Of a DNA stretch of 64,000 nt, positions 8,177 to 15,449 are shown in pieces (positions within the stretch are counted from its first letter, which is position 1; each line of letters starts with the position of its first letter). Below the pieces are notes generated by a model. It had not been told where the DNA came from, ran no database searches, and saw only the letters and a program-made list of their open reading frames with translations. Made by a program: the position numbers and the translations under genes. Origin of the DNA: JAVVXB01 sp036651815 (GTDB lineage Bacteria; Bacillota; Clostridia; Christensenellales; CAG-138). The stretch is from NCBI GenBank assembly GCA_036651815.1, contig JAVVXB010000018.1, positions 1-64,000 on the forward strand, read 5' to 3'.

Positions 8177-8830
8177 TTACATCATCGGTTCTGCTGCATC
8201 AACAATGGTTGCATCCTGCTGCGCAACGCTCTCCAAATAGCTTTCAATCATATCGCGCCACGCGTTCTCGTCCCGTACTCCAATGACCACTTTTCCAAGG
8301 ATATTGCCTGTCCGATCCACAAACATCGTGGTAGGATATGCACGTACGTTCCACAGAACGGACTCTATCATGTCTTCAGTAGGCATCATGGTTGGATAAT
8401 TTGCGCCTGCTTTTTTGGCAATATCCGCAACGCTGGCCATCTCATCGGCGGTATAGCCGCCCTGTCTGTCGCCCACATCACCGATCAACCCGATCACCTG
8501 AAACCCCTGATCAGCGTATTCGCCCGCCAATTGATCAAGTATAGGCATTTCGTCGATGCAATAGCCGCAAAACGTTGCCCACACATTCAACATGGTTAAT
8601 TCGGCGTTAGCAAAGACTGCTTCCGTAATTTCATTTCCATCGGCATCCTCCGTTACAAAGCTTCCGATGGGTGTTTTCTCGAGATCAGCAGATGCCAGAT
8701 CGTCCGTTTCTGCAGAGGGCTGAATCGTTGCGGAGACATCCGCCGGTTTTTCGGGTTTCACACACGCAGACAATCCGATTGTTAGCGCCAACGACAGCGC
8801 TATTAGCGAGCTAAACTTGAATGCATTCAT
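8177..8830 (-). CDS. TlpA/ResA-type thiol-disulfide lipoprotein
   Basis: Protein of 217 residues. It has a signal peptide with lipobox LSAC near residue 23, an acidic linker, and a thioredoxin fold with active site WATFCGYC and the cis-proline region AYPTTMFVDRTG. It should be membrane-anchored on the outer face and reduce disulfides in exported proteins. ATG 8830 is chosen because GGAGG lies 6 bases before it; ATG 8845 overlaps that site. It is first in the operon with the CXXC protein and the polyferredoxin. Its promoter contains an inverted repeat shared with the rrf2 gene. Confidence 0.92.
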   Translation of the reverse strand: MNAFKFSSLIALSLALTIGLSACVKPEKPADVSATIQPSAETDDLASADLEKTPIGSFVTEDADGNEITEAVFANAELTMLNVWATFCGYCIDEMPILDQLAGEYADQGFQVIGLIGDVGDRQGGYTADEMASVADIAKKAGANYPTMMPTEDMIESVLWNVRAYPTTMFVDRTGNILGKVVIGVRDENAWRDMIESYLESVAQQDATIVDAAEPMM

Positions 8831-8873
8831 TGAGATCCTCCGCATATTGTAATATATTCAATTGTCATTGATT

Positions 8874-8894
8874 CTGTAATAATATCTATTACAG
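8874..8894 (-). promoter_or_regulatory. inverted-repeat operator in tlpA promoter
   Basis: CTGTAAT (8874-8880) and ATTACAG (8888-8894) flank 7 bases. The repeat covers the -10 element of the tlpA promoter: on the minus strand TTGACA is at 8902-8907 and TATTAT at 8879-8884, 17 bases apart. A near-identical repeat precedes rrf2, so Rrf2 is the likely binder and would block RNA polymerase here. Confidence 0.8.
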
Positions 8895-8931
8895 TTTGAC
8901 TTGTCAAGTGAATTTTATCCGCTCCATATGA

Positions 8932-9348
8932 TTAGTTTTCTCGAAAGATCCGCTCTTCCACATCCTGTATGGACACATTGCTGAGCTTTTCTCGGCAACA
9001 GTCATTCATCTGTCCATAGATATGATCCATAATATCGGCCATACCCGAAGCAATCAGGCATTCCAGCTCTGGATTGCCGGAACGCCAACCGATAGCTACC
9101 AGTGGCTGATCTAGTGCGTCCAGCACATGCAGCAGGGTAACCTCCTTTGCATCCAGTGCAAACCGATATCCACCGATGGCACCTTCCTTGGTCTCGATGA
9201 GTTTCGCTCTTTTGAGCTTTGACATCACCTTGCGAATCCGCGCTGGATTGGTGCAGACATTCCCAGCCAGCAGATCGCTGGATACCGTCTGCCGCACATG
9301 ATTCAGATAAACAATTGCATGCACCGCAATCGAAAACTCTCCCGTCAT
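8932..9348 (-). CDS. Rrf2-family redox regulator
   Basis: Protein of 138 residues with an N-terminal winged helix (FSIAVHAIVYLNHV, then the recognition helix in NPARIRKVMSKLKRAKLI) and the wing IGGYRFALD. The cysteines lie at GNVC, in LECLIASG and as a pair NDCC. This spacing differs from the IscR Fe-S triad, so sensing by thiols is as likely as by a cluster. GAGG lies 8 bases before the ATG. Its own promoter contains the inverted repeat at 9371-9399 and the adjacent tlpA promoter contains a second copy. It is therefore probably autoregulated and controls the thiol-redox operon. Confidence 0.9.
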   Translation of the reverse strand: MTGEFSIAVHAIVYLNHVRQTVSSDLLAGNVCTNPARIRKVMSKLKRAKLIETKEGAIGGYRFALDAKEVTLLHVLDALDQPLVAIGWRSGNPELECLIASGMADIMDHIYGQMNDCCREKLSNVSIQDVEERIFREN

Positions 9349-9370
9349 CCTGATACCTCAAGTCATTTTT

Positions 9371-9399
9371 CTAACTGTAATGGTATCATTTACAGTTAG
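9371..9399 (-). promoter_or_regulatory. operator upstream of rrf2
   Basis: CTAACTGTAA (9371-9380) is the exact inverse of TTACAGTTAG (9390-9399). The core CTGTAAT-N7-TTTACAG matches the tlpA operator. It overlaps a probable minus-strand promoter (TTGTAT, 17 bases, TACCAT). Confidence 0.78.
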
Positions 9400-9511
9400 A
9401 GAATACAAGCACTGTTTTCAACCATGCACAGCAGCAAAGGGCTTCTCAACCCGCCTTTTCAAAAGCGGATGTGCGAATGCCTTAAATGATCTCGCTGATC
9501 CAATAACAAAA

Positions 9512-10534
9512 CTACTTCTTTCCGCATAAGGATGCCCGATGCGCAATCAGCTCAGCAGCCACCGAGATTGCAATCTCCTCTGGTGTTTCGGCCAAAATTG
9601 GCAACCCGATGGGCGTATGCACGCGGGCAAAGTCCTTCTCTGTGAACCCTTCGTCCAACAATCGCTGTTTAGTCAGCGCAATCTTATGACGGCTGCCGAT
9701 ACAGCCGATGTAAGTCGCGTCTGTTTTCAGCGTCTGCCTCAAAATTTCAAAATCCGCCTGGTGTCCGCGCGTCATGATAATCACGTAATCATGTTCGGTC
9801 AAGGTAATCTGTGCAAAAATGTCTGTAAACGGGCAAAGCACCGTGTTTTCCGCTGCGGGAAACAACGCCTTGTCGGCAAATTCAAACCGATCTTCGCACA
9901 CCGTAACACGAAAATCCACATATTTCAAGATTGGAACAAGTTTTTGCGACACATGCCCACCACCAAATACATAAACGCGCGACACCTGCGTCACTGGTTC
10001 AACCAGCAACTGCGCAGCGTCATATTCCACCATCACCGCGCGCGGCGCAAGATGTTCCCGTACCGTCAGCACGTCCATTCGTTCTGAAAAATGCAGTCCA
10101 AGTGCATCATAAACGCCTGTATCAATAACCGCCCCATCCAGAATTTTTCGAACAAGATAGGCCTGCCGTCCTTGTTCGGTCGCTTCCTTCAGCCGCATGA
10201 ACAGCGACTTCGTCTCTTCATTCGCAGCAAAGTGCTGAAACAGCACCCAGATGCGACCGCCGCAGATCATGCCAAGATCGGCTATGGCATTGGGATTCAG
10301 CGTAAAAAGCTGCGTCTCAGAACACTTGGTTGCAAACAGTTCCACTGCATGCCTACCCGCTGCATATTCCACAGCGCCGCCGCCAATGGTACCTTTTTGC
10401 ATACCGTCCTGCGTCATAAGCATACACGCACCCGTACCACGTGGCGAAGAGCCTTCATTCCGAATGATGGTGGCCAGCACAAAAGGTTCCCCTGCCGCCA
10501 GCAAGGTGATGATGTCGTTCAGAATGGATTGCAT
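9512..10534 (-). CDS. XdhC/CoxI-type molybdenum cofactor protein
   Basis: Protein of 340 residues with the two XdhC domains. The N-terminal CoxI part contains ATIIRNEGSSPRGTGA near residue 20 and GTIGGGAVE near 50; the C-terminal Rossmann part contains YVFGGGHVSQKLVPIL near 190, VIIMTRGH near 250 and YIGCIGSRHK near 275. Relatives bind the molybdenum cofactor, help sulfurate it and insert it into xanthine-dehydrogenase-type enzymes. It may serve the two molybdenum hydroxylases encoded near 39-47 kb. ATG 10534 is taken as the start with a weak GGGG site before it. The leader contains a perfect 13 bp hairpin at 10571-10604. Confidence 0.88.
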   Translation of the reverse strand: MQSILNDIITLLAAGEPFVLATIIRNEGSSPRGTGACMLMTQDGMQKGTIGGGAVEYAAGRHAVELFATKCSETQLFTLNPNAIADLGMICGGRIWVLFQHFAANEETKSLFMRLKEATEQGRQAYLVRKILDGAVIDTGVYDALGLHFSERMDVLTVREHLAPRAVMVEYDAAQLLVEPVTQVSRVYVFGGGHVSQKLVPILKYVDFRVTVCEDRFEFADKALFPAAENTVLCPFTDIFAQITLTEHDYVIIMTRGHQADFEILRQTLKTDATYIGCIGSRHKIALTKQRLLDEGFTEKDFARVHTPIGLPILAETPEEIAISVAAELIAHRASLCGKK

Positions 10535-10570
10535 TGGGAATACCCCGCTTTCAATAAGAATGATGCCCGC

Positions 10571-10604
10571 GCTATCGGCAGGGTATGCATCCCCTGCCGA
10601 TAGC
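10571..10604 (-). other. 13 bp perfect hairpin in the xdhC leader
   Basis: GCTATCGGCAGGG (10571-10583) and CCCTGCCGATAGC (10592-10604) enclose 8 bases. No T-run follows, so it is not a standard terminator. It ends 36 bases upstream of the xdhC start. Confidence 0.7.
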
Positions 10605-10619
10605 CACATAACAAAGCAC

Positions 10620-10665
10620 ATAAAAAAGTATACCGTTGTTTTAGATTAAAAACAACGGTATACTT
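10620..10665 (-). terminator. groEL terminator
   Basis: A 17 bp perfect stem (10626-10642 with 10649-10665) with a 6-base loop is followed on the minus strand by a run of T, 30 bases after the groEL stop. Confidence 0.95.
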
Positions 10666-10694
10666 CCATTTCATCGCAAAAAGCGATTATTTGC

Positions 10695-12326
10695 TTAGTA
10701 CATACCACCCATGTCCGGTGCGCCACCTGCTGGCATCGGCGCCGGTGGCGTCGGAATGTCCGCAACGAGGCTCTCGGTCGTCAGAACCATGGCTGCAACG
10801 GAAGCGGCGTTCTGCAGTGCGCATCTGGCAACCTTCGTTGGATCGATGATTCCTTCCTCCTCCAGCATTACATAGGTATCGTTGGTGACGTTGTAGCCAT
10901 AACCAGGCTTGTTGGCACGCTTGATGTTCTCGACGATTACGCTGCCCTCGACACCTGCATTGGTAGCAATCTGCCGAATTGGTTCTTCCAGCGCGCGAAT
11001 GATGATCTGCATACCGGTCTTCCGATCGCCAGTCGCACCTTCCGCAAGCTTCTGGACACGGCCGATGACATTCAACAGCGCAGTGCCGCCGCCAGGGACA
11101 ATCCCCTCTTCCACGGCCGCACGGGTTGCGTTGAGCGCATCCTCAATGCGAAGCTTAAAGTCCTTCATCTCGATCTCAGTGGCTGCGCCAACCTTGATGA
11201 CAGCTACGCCACCAGCCAGCTTCGCCAGACGTTCCTGCAGCTTCTCCTTGTCGTAATCAGAGGTTGTCTCCTCGATCTGCGCCTTGATGGAGCTGATGCG
11301 AGCTTTGATCTCTTTCGGATCGCCTGCGCCTTCCACAATGACGGTATTTTCCTTATCAACCTTAACCTGATGCGCTTTGCCCAGCTGCTCAATCTTGGTT
11401 TCCTTGAGGTCAAGACCAAGCTCATCGCTGATAACCTGTCCACCAGTCAAAACTGCGATATCCTGCAGCATGGCCTTGCGGCGATCGCCGAAGCCAGGTG
11501 CCTTGACCGCCACGCAGGTAAACGTACCGCGGAGCTTGTTGACCACGAGGGTTGCCAGCGCTTCGCCTTCAACGTCCTCTGCAATGATCAACAGCTTCTT
11601 GCCCTGCTGCACAACCTGCTCGAGTACCGGCAAGATCTCCTGGATATTGCTGATTTTCTTCTCAGTGATCAGAATGAGGGGATTGTCCAGCACCGCTTCC
11701 ATCTTATCGGTATCAGTCACCATATAAGCGGATGCATAGCCACGGTCAAACTGCATACCTTCGACAAAATCCAGCTCGGTCATCATCGTCTTGGATTCTT
11801 CCACCGTAATGACGCCTTCATTGCCAACTTTCTCCATTGCGTCGGAGATCAACTTGCCGATGTTATCATCGCCTGCGGAGATGGCGGCAACCTGCGCGAT
11901 GGCATGCTTGCTGCTGACGGGTTTGCTCATTTCCTTGAGACCCGCAACCGCTGTTTCCACAGCCGCTTCAATGCCACGGCGCAAAACCATCGGATTGGCA
12001 CCTGCAGCCACATTCTTCATGCCTTCACGAACAATTGCCTGTGCCAGCAACGTTGCGGTGGTGGTTCCATCGCCAGCAACGTCATTGGTCTTTGTGGCAA
12101 CTTCCTTAACAAGCTGAGCACCCATGTTCTCAAATGCATCCTCAAGCTCAATTTCCTTGGCAATGGTCACACCATCGTTCGTAATGAGCGGAGAGCCGTA
12201 TTTCTTGTCAAGCACAACATTGCGGCCCTTGGGCCCCAGCGTAATTTTGACGGTGTCGGCCAGTTGATTCAGACCGGATTCCAAGGCATGTCTTGCCGCT
12301 TCTCCATATTTTAATTGCTTTGCCAT
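10695..12326 (-). CDS. groEL: chaperonin GroEL
   Basis: Protein of 543 residues, standard for Hsp60. It has the N-terminal LGPKGRNVVLDKKYGSP ATP-site region near 31, GDGTTTATLLAQAI near 86, the apical-domain lid, and EEGIVPGGGTALL near 404. The C-terminus has only a short DMGGMY tail instead of long GGM repeats. It forms the 14-mer folding chamber closed by GroES. AGGGAGG lies about 10 bases before the ATG. It follows groES by 20 bases in one transcript controlled by the CIRCE element. Confidence 0.98.
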   Translation of the reverse strand: MAKQLKYGEAARHALESGLNQLADTVKITLGPKGRNVVLDKKYGSPLITNDGVTIAKEIELEDAFENMGAQLVKEVATKTNDVAGDGTTTATLLAQAIVREGMKNVAAGANPMVLRRGIEAAVETAVAGLKEMSKPVSSKHAIAQVAAISAGDDNIGKLISDAMEKVGNEGVITVEESKTMMTELDFVEGMQFDRGYASAYMVTDTDKMEAVLDNPLILITEKKISNIQEILPVLEQVVQQGKKLLIIAEDVEGEALATLVVNKLRGTFTCVAVKAPGFGDRRKAMLQDIAVLTGGQVISDELGLDLKETKIEQLGKAHQVKVDKENTVIVEGAGDPKEIKARISSIKAQIEETTSDYDKEKLQERLAKLAGGVAVIKVGAATEIEMKDFKLRIEDALNATRAAVEEGIVPGGGTALLNVIGRVQKLAEGATGDRKTGMQIIIRALEEPIRQIATNAGVEGSVIVENIKRANKPGYGYNVTNDTYVMLEEEGIIDPTKVARCALQNAASVAAMVLTTESLVADIPTPPAPMPAGGAPDMGGMY

Positions 12327-12346
12327 AATAAATCTGCCTCCCTAAA

Positions 12347-12631
12347 TTATTCCACGATCGCCAGAATATCGTTCTGACGAACCACGATATACTCGGTTGT
12401 TTCGAGCTTGACTTCCGTACCGGCGTATTTTTGATAGATCACCTTGTCGCCGACTTTTACGTACATGGTAATATCTTTGCCTTCCACGACGCCACCGGGG
12501 CCAACCGCGATGACTTCTGCCATCTGTGGTTTCTCCTTCGCGCTGCCGGGCAGGACAATGCCACCCCTTGTTACTTCTTCCGTCTCGATGCTCTTGAGAA
12601 CAACGCGATCAGCCAATGGTTTCAGTTTCAT
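12347..12631 (-). CDS. groES: co-chaperonin GroES
   Basis: Protein of 94 residues with the family start KPLADRVVLKSIE, the mobile loop TRGGIVLPGSAKEKPQ near 22-38 and the roof region GPGGVVEG. It caps GroEL as a heptamer. AGGAGG 9 bases before ATG 12631 fixes the start; an in-frame extension upstream to 12841 would run across the CIRCE element and promoter. Confidence 0.98.
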   Translation of the reverse strand: MKLKPLADRVVLKSIETEEVTRGGIVLPGSAKEKPQMAEVIAVGPGGVVEGKDITMYVKVGDKVIYQKYAGTEVKLETTEYIVVRQNDILAIVE

Positions 12632-12678
12632 TGTATAAGCGCCTCCTGACCTGTAATTAGATGAATTTTTGTTTTTTG

Positions 12679-12705
12679 TTAGCACTCTATTTGATTGAGT
12701 GCTAA
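12679..12705 (-). promoter_or_regulatory. CIRCE operator (HrcA site)
   Basis: TTAGCACTC (12679-12687), 9 spacer bases and GAGTGCTAA (12697-12705) match the CIRCE consensus perfectly. It lies between the groES promoter and its ribosome site, so heat-shock control by HrcA is expected. Confidence 0.98.
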
Positions 12706-12716
12706 CCACGATGCTT

Positions 12717-12744
12717 ATTATACCACGCTGTCTCACCAAGTCAA
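12717..12744 (-). promoter_or_regulatory. groES-groEL promoter
   Basis: On the minus strand TTGACT (12739-12744) and TATAAT (12717-12722) are 16 bases apart, just upstream of CIRCE. Confidence 0.85.
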
Positions 12745-12841
12745 TTCTGAAATTGCAACGAAAATGTGAAACCTTACAGGAAAAACAAAGAAACCATTCA
12801 GTTCCCAATTTATTCACAGATGGTCTGCAGTGCAATCGCAC

Positions 12842-13745
12842 ATAGGTAATAAAATAAAAGACAATGCTAGCTTCAAAATGATATTTGTGGTTTGCTAAAA
12901 ATCAATGGCAACGAAGGCGCAAGCTTAAACAGAAAAGAGTAACCAAGCAACGGAATATCGTCAACGTTTATCACCTATACGCAGAGGCATCCTGTGGCAC
13001 AGATTACCCGAAGATACCGAATGCATGAAAGACCGTGCATAAGTGTTTTACGGATGAACCTGACGAGCAATGGCATGTAATTTATCACCGCACCGATCGT
13101 TGTAAAGTCGAAGCACAAAGCCCTGTTCGAGCAGACGCATCCGGCGAATACCATCGAAATTGCCGCCCACCGCCATGTCACAGTGGAATAGTCGAGCGTC
13201 CATGCGCACGGTCAAGCATCCGTGCAGAAATAAAGTCGGGGCAATCGCAAATATGGTGCGTATACTTCTTTGCGTAGAGCCAAGTACCAGCAAAAATGAA
13301 CGGAAGTGATTTACCGTACTTTGCACAAGTTCATCTCAGCGGGCAGACATAAACAGCTTACGGATTATCAATGGCCTTCGAACATGATTTGAAAATCTGC
13401 CTCAACATGAGCCCCCCAATCAAGGAGTGGAAATCGATCTTCATATGATGTAGCCGCGCCGCGCCCAGGGCTAGCTCTTTAGGACACCAACCCGTTATTT
13501 ACAAGCAATCTTGCTAGTGAGCGCAATACACAACTGTAGTTTGCGCTTTTATAAAGTTGATACAACCCTTTCAGCAATGCCTGTTCGTGAAAACAAATTG
13601 AGTATTTTCGATGCACAGAGTCCATTGTGAACGATTCTAAAAAATATGGGGTTTGAAAGAATCGTCAAATTTGACACGTCCAATTGTGTATAATTGTGCA
13701 CAAGCTTTTTCGTGAACATGCCCGGAAACCTTGTAGAAATAGCGC
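12842..13745. other. 900-base stretch without a recognised gene
   Basis: Only short frames occur; the longest (minus strand, 13048-13326, 92 codons) has no ribosome site and no family that I recognise, although its frame continues past one stop toward 12960. The region lies between groES and a tRNA with insertion-sequence debris beyond it, so decayed mobile DNA is plausible but not shown. Confidence 0.4.
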
Positions 13746-13774
13746 TTGACAATTCACTCCCAAATCGCTAAACT
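13746..13774 (+). promoter_or_regulatory. tRNA-Arg promoter
   Basis: TTGACA (13746-13751), 17 bases, TAAACT (13769-13774). The mature tRNA begins 15 bases after the -10 element. Confidence 0.85.
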
Positions 13775-13789
13775 AGGTAAGAACGTTAA

Positions 13790-13865
13790 GCGCTTGTAGC
13801 TCAGTGGATAGAGTGCCCGGCTACGAACCGGTAGGTCGCAGGTTCGAATCCTGCCAGGCGCGCCA
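13790..13865 (+). tRNA. tRNA-Arg (anticodon ACG)
   Basis: A complete cloverleaf is present: acceptor GCGCTTG with CAGGCGC, D-arm GCTC/GAGT, anticodon loop CTACGAA, variable loop of 5, T-arm GCAGG-TTCGAAT-CCTGC, discriminator G and encoded CCA. The anticodon stem has four good pairs and a C-U mismatch at its top (position 27-43). ACG decodes CGN arginine codons after A-to-I editing. Confidence 0.96.
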
Positions 13866-13866
13866 T

Positions 13867-13905
13867 AAAAACCTATTTCCCGTCAAGGGTGAGATAGGTT
13901 TTTTT
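13867..13905 (+). terminator. tRNA-Arg terminator
   Basis: AAAACCTAT (13867-13875) pairs with ATAGGTTTT and is followed by a run of seven T. A diverged second copy of this segment lies at 14511-14603. Confidence 0.9.
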
Positions 13906-13969
13906 CTATGCTTGAAAATGTACGATAGTCGGATAAAGATTGTTTATATTTTACGAAGGAGGTATTCTC

Positions 13970-14230
13970 ATGAAAAAGGTGAAAATTGCAGTTCTTCATA
14001 AAGAGTTTTATCCGGATTATGCAGATGCATACCTAATCGATGGAAAATCTGTCGGTACGTGTCCGTTGCTGGAGATCGGTGATGAGTTCATTTTTGAAGG
14101 CAGTGCAAAAATGCCTGATGGCTTTTGTCCATGGGCGTGGATTGACATTTATCGCAGCGTGCGGCCGATAGAGCCGACACAAGAACCAAGCATCACCCCG
14201 GGTTCATTCGGCAGCGAAAATGCCTCGTAG
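13970..14230 (+). CDS. TIGR04076-family protein, truncated at 3' end
   Basis: Protein of 86 residues. The first 65 match the TIGR04076 family well (KKVKIAVLHKEFYPDYADAY, then GTCPLLEIGDEFIFEG and PDGFCPWAWIDIYRSV). Full members continue with a glycine-rich segment and a Cys-Asp-Gly-Arg-Pro motif; here the reading frame instead passes into transposase DNA and ends after 21 unrelated residues. AAGGAGG lies 7 bases before ATG 13970. The function of the family is unknown. The present product is probably nonfunctional or altered. Confidence 0.8.
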   Translation: MKKVKIAVLHKEFYPDYADAYLIDGKSVGTCPLLEIGDEFIFEGSAKMPDGFCPWAWIDIYRSVRPIEPTQEPSITPGSFGSENAS

Positions 14231-14397
14231 AACATCCCTTTGGTACGATAAAACGAGCCTTGGGTTAGACTTACTTTCTAACTCGCAGAACGGAAAGTGC
14301 GTGGGCTGAATCTTCAATGCACTTTTAAATATACAACATCAAAAGAGTGCTGCAAATACTGGGAACAGCAAGAACAATACAGGCAGTTTCCGTTTGA
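14161..14397 (+). pseudogene. IS1182-type transposase, C-terminal remnant
   Basis: In the frame one base off from the TIGR04076 gene the DNA encodes DRADTRTKHHPGFIRQ, then RKCLVEHPFGTIKRALG, a stop, YFLTRRTESAWAESSMHF, a stop, and YNIKRVLQILGT. This is the conserved end of IS1182-family DDE transposases (VEHPFGTIKR then YFLTRG and AYNxKRV). Two in-frame stops and the absence of the first several hundred codons show that it is dead. Its left edge coincides with the truncation of the TIGR04076 gene, so the insertion probably broke that gene. Confidence 0.85.
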
Positions 14398-14510
14398 TTT
14401 AACGTGATTCGATTGTAAATATGCTTCATGGCGCATAAAGATACTTTGTTTTCACACAGTCTGGCGCATATTCCACGCCAAACCGCAAATTTTTTTCTCA
14501 TCATTTTCAC

Positions 14511-14603
14511 ATAAAGAAACCTGTTTTCCGTCAAGAGGATCATGAGGCTTTTTCTATATTTAAAAATAGACTATATTTGAATCAAGATTATATATGTTAT
14601 TTG
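14511..14603 (+). repeat. diverged copy of the tRNA-Arg 3' flank
   Basis: This segment aligns along its length with 13865-13960: the terminator-like AAACCTGTTTTCCGTCAAG, the T-run and CTATAT, and the AT-rich leader that precedes the TIGR04076 gene in the first copy. Similarity by eye is around 70%. No second tRNA body is present beside it. Confidence 0.65.
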
Positions 14604-14823
14604 GGCGTAGCAAATATGCAGACAAAAACATTGTTGTTTTCCATATAGTCCAGAATGAAGAGATGACTGTCAAGCCCCCAAAAACCTGTCCACCCAGAAT
14701 GTTCGTAAAACAGCAATCCTGAAACCGCTTGTTACCTGCGTATCTACTCGGCATTACGTTGTCAAGGACGGCGGAGCCGCTTGTGAACCCCTTGACTCGG
14801 TAAGGCGGAGCAGACATTCTGCA
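14604..14823 (-). mobile_element. IS3-type element tail
   Basis: Non-coding DNA beyond the transposase stop. It ends near 14665 in a sequence (minus strand GGTGGACAGGTTTTTGGGGG) like the terminal bases of IS3-family elements. I could not define a matching left inverted repeat, so the boundary is approximate. Confidence 0.5.
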
Positions 14824-15309
14824 TCAAGCGGTCAGAGGGATCATCGTCTGCGGGGCAGGCGGCCTGCCACCCAACCTGCCATGTGGTCGTATTTGGTTAT
14901 AATAACGTACCCAACGCTCCGTCAGAACTCATACCTCATACATGTTTGCAAACAGCTCTCCCTCTAGAAATTCATCTCTCATCCGAGAATTGAAGCTTTC
15001 AATATATCCGTTTTTCCACGGGCTTCCGTGCTCAATGTAGGCTGTTGCAATGCCAATATCGCCAAGCCATTTCCGTATCGTATTTTCTGTAAACTCGCTA
15101 CCATTGTCACTTCGAAGGCAAGCAGGGACTCCGTGCAGCAGGATCAGATCGGACAAACCCTCAATGGCTTCGTCATTACGCCAGCTTCTTTTGGGTACGC
15201 TTGCCCGGCATTCCCGCGTGCTTTCATCCAGTATGTTTAGAAAACGGATCTTTCGTCCATCCATGGTGCGATCCTCTACGAAATCATAACTCCCTACATG
15301 GCTCCTTGG
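14824..15309 (-). pseudogene. IS3-family transposase pseudogene (rve domain)
   Basis: The frame encodes SHVGSYDFVEDRTMDGRK, then FLNILDESTRECRA, LRSDNGSEFTENTIRKWL, SPWKNGYIESFNSRMRDEFL and NMYEV. It is then interrupted by a single TGA (14929-14931) and continues in the same frame with ERWVRYYNQIRPHGRLGGRP and PAPQT to a stop at 14824. It contains the DDE catalytic core of IS3 OrfB; the first catalytic aspartate is in YDFVED. A stop at 15310-15312 and the lack of an N-terminal half show truncation. It could not make an active transposase. Confidence 0.9.
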
Positions 15310-15449
15310 TTAGTCGTTTTATCATTTTTTACTAACAATCAAGCTGGTTCAATTATAAGGGAGCGGGTCAAAACTGTACTGGCAATTGAGCGCGGCGCAT
15401 AGGTGCAATGGTTTTTTTCTTCCAATCTGTTTTTCACCGATCGTTTCTA

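Noticed and set aside
10571..10604. Known molybdenum-cofactor riboswitch upstream of xdhC
   Set aside because: Only a single simple hairpin is visible; the multi-helix fold of that riboswitch is not present.
11370..12314. Long open frame (314 codons) on the plus strand opposite groEL
   Set aside because: It is an antisense shadow of groEL codon usage, with no ribosome site or family features.
12960..13326. Possible transposase pseudogene between groES and the tRNA
   Set aside because: Frames with one stop can be joined, but I could match no transposase motif, so I do not call it.
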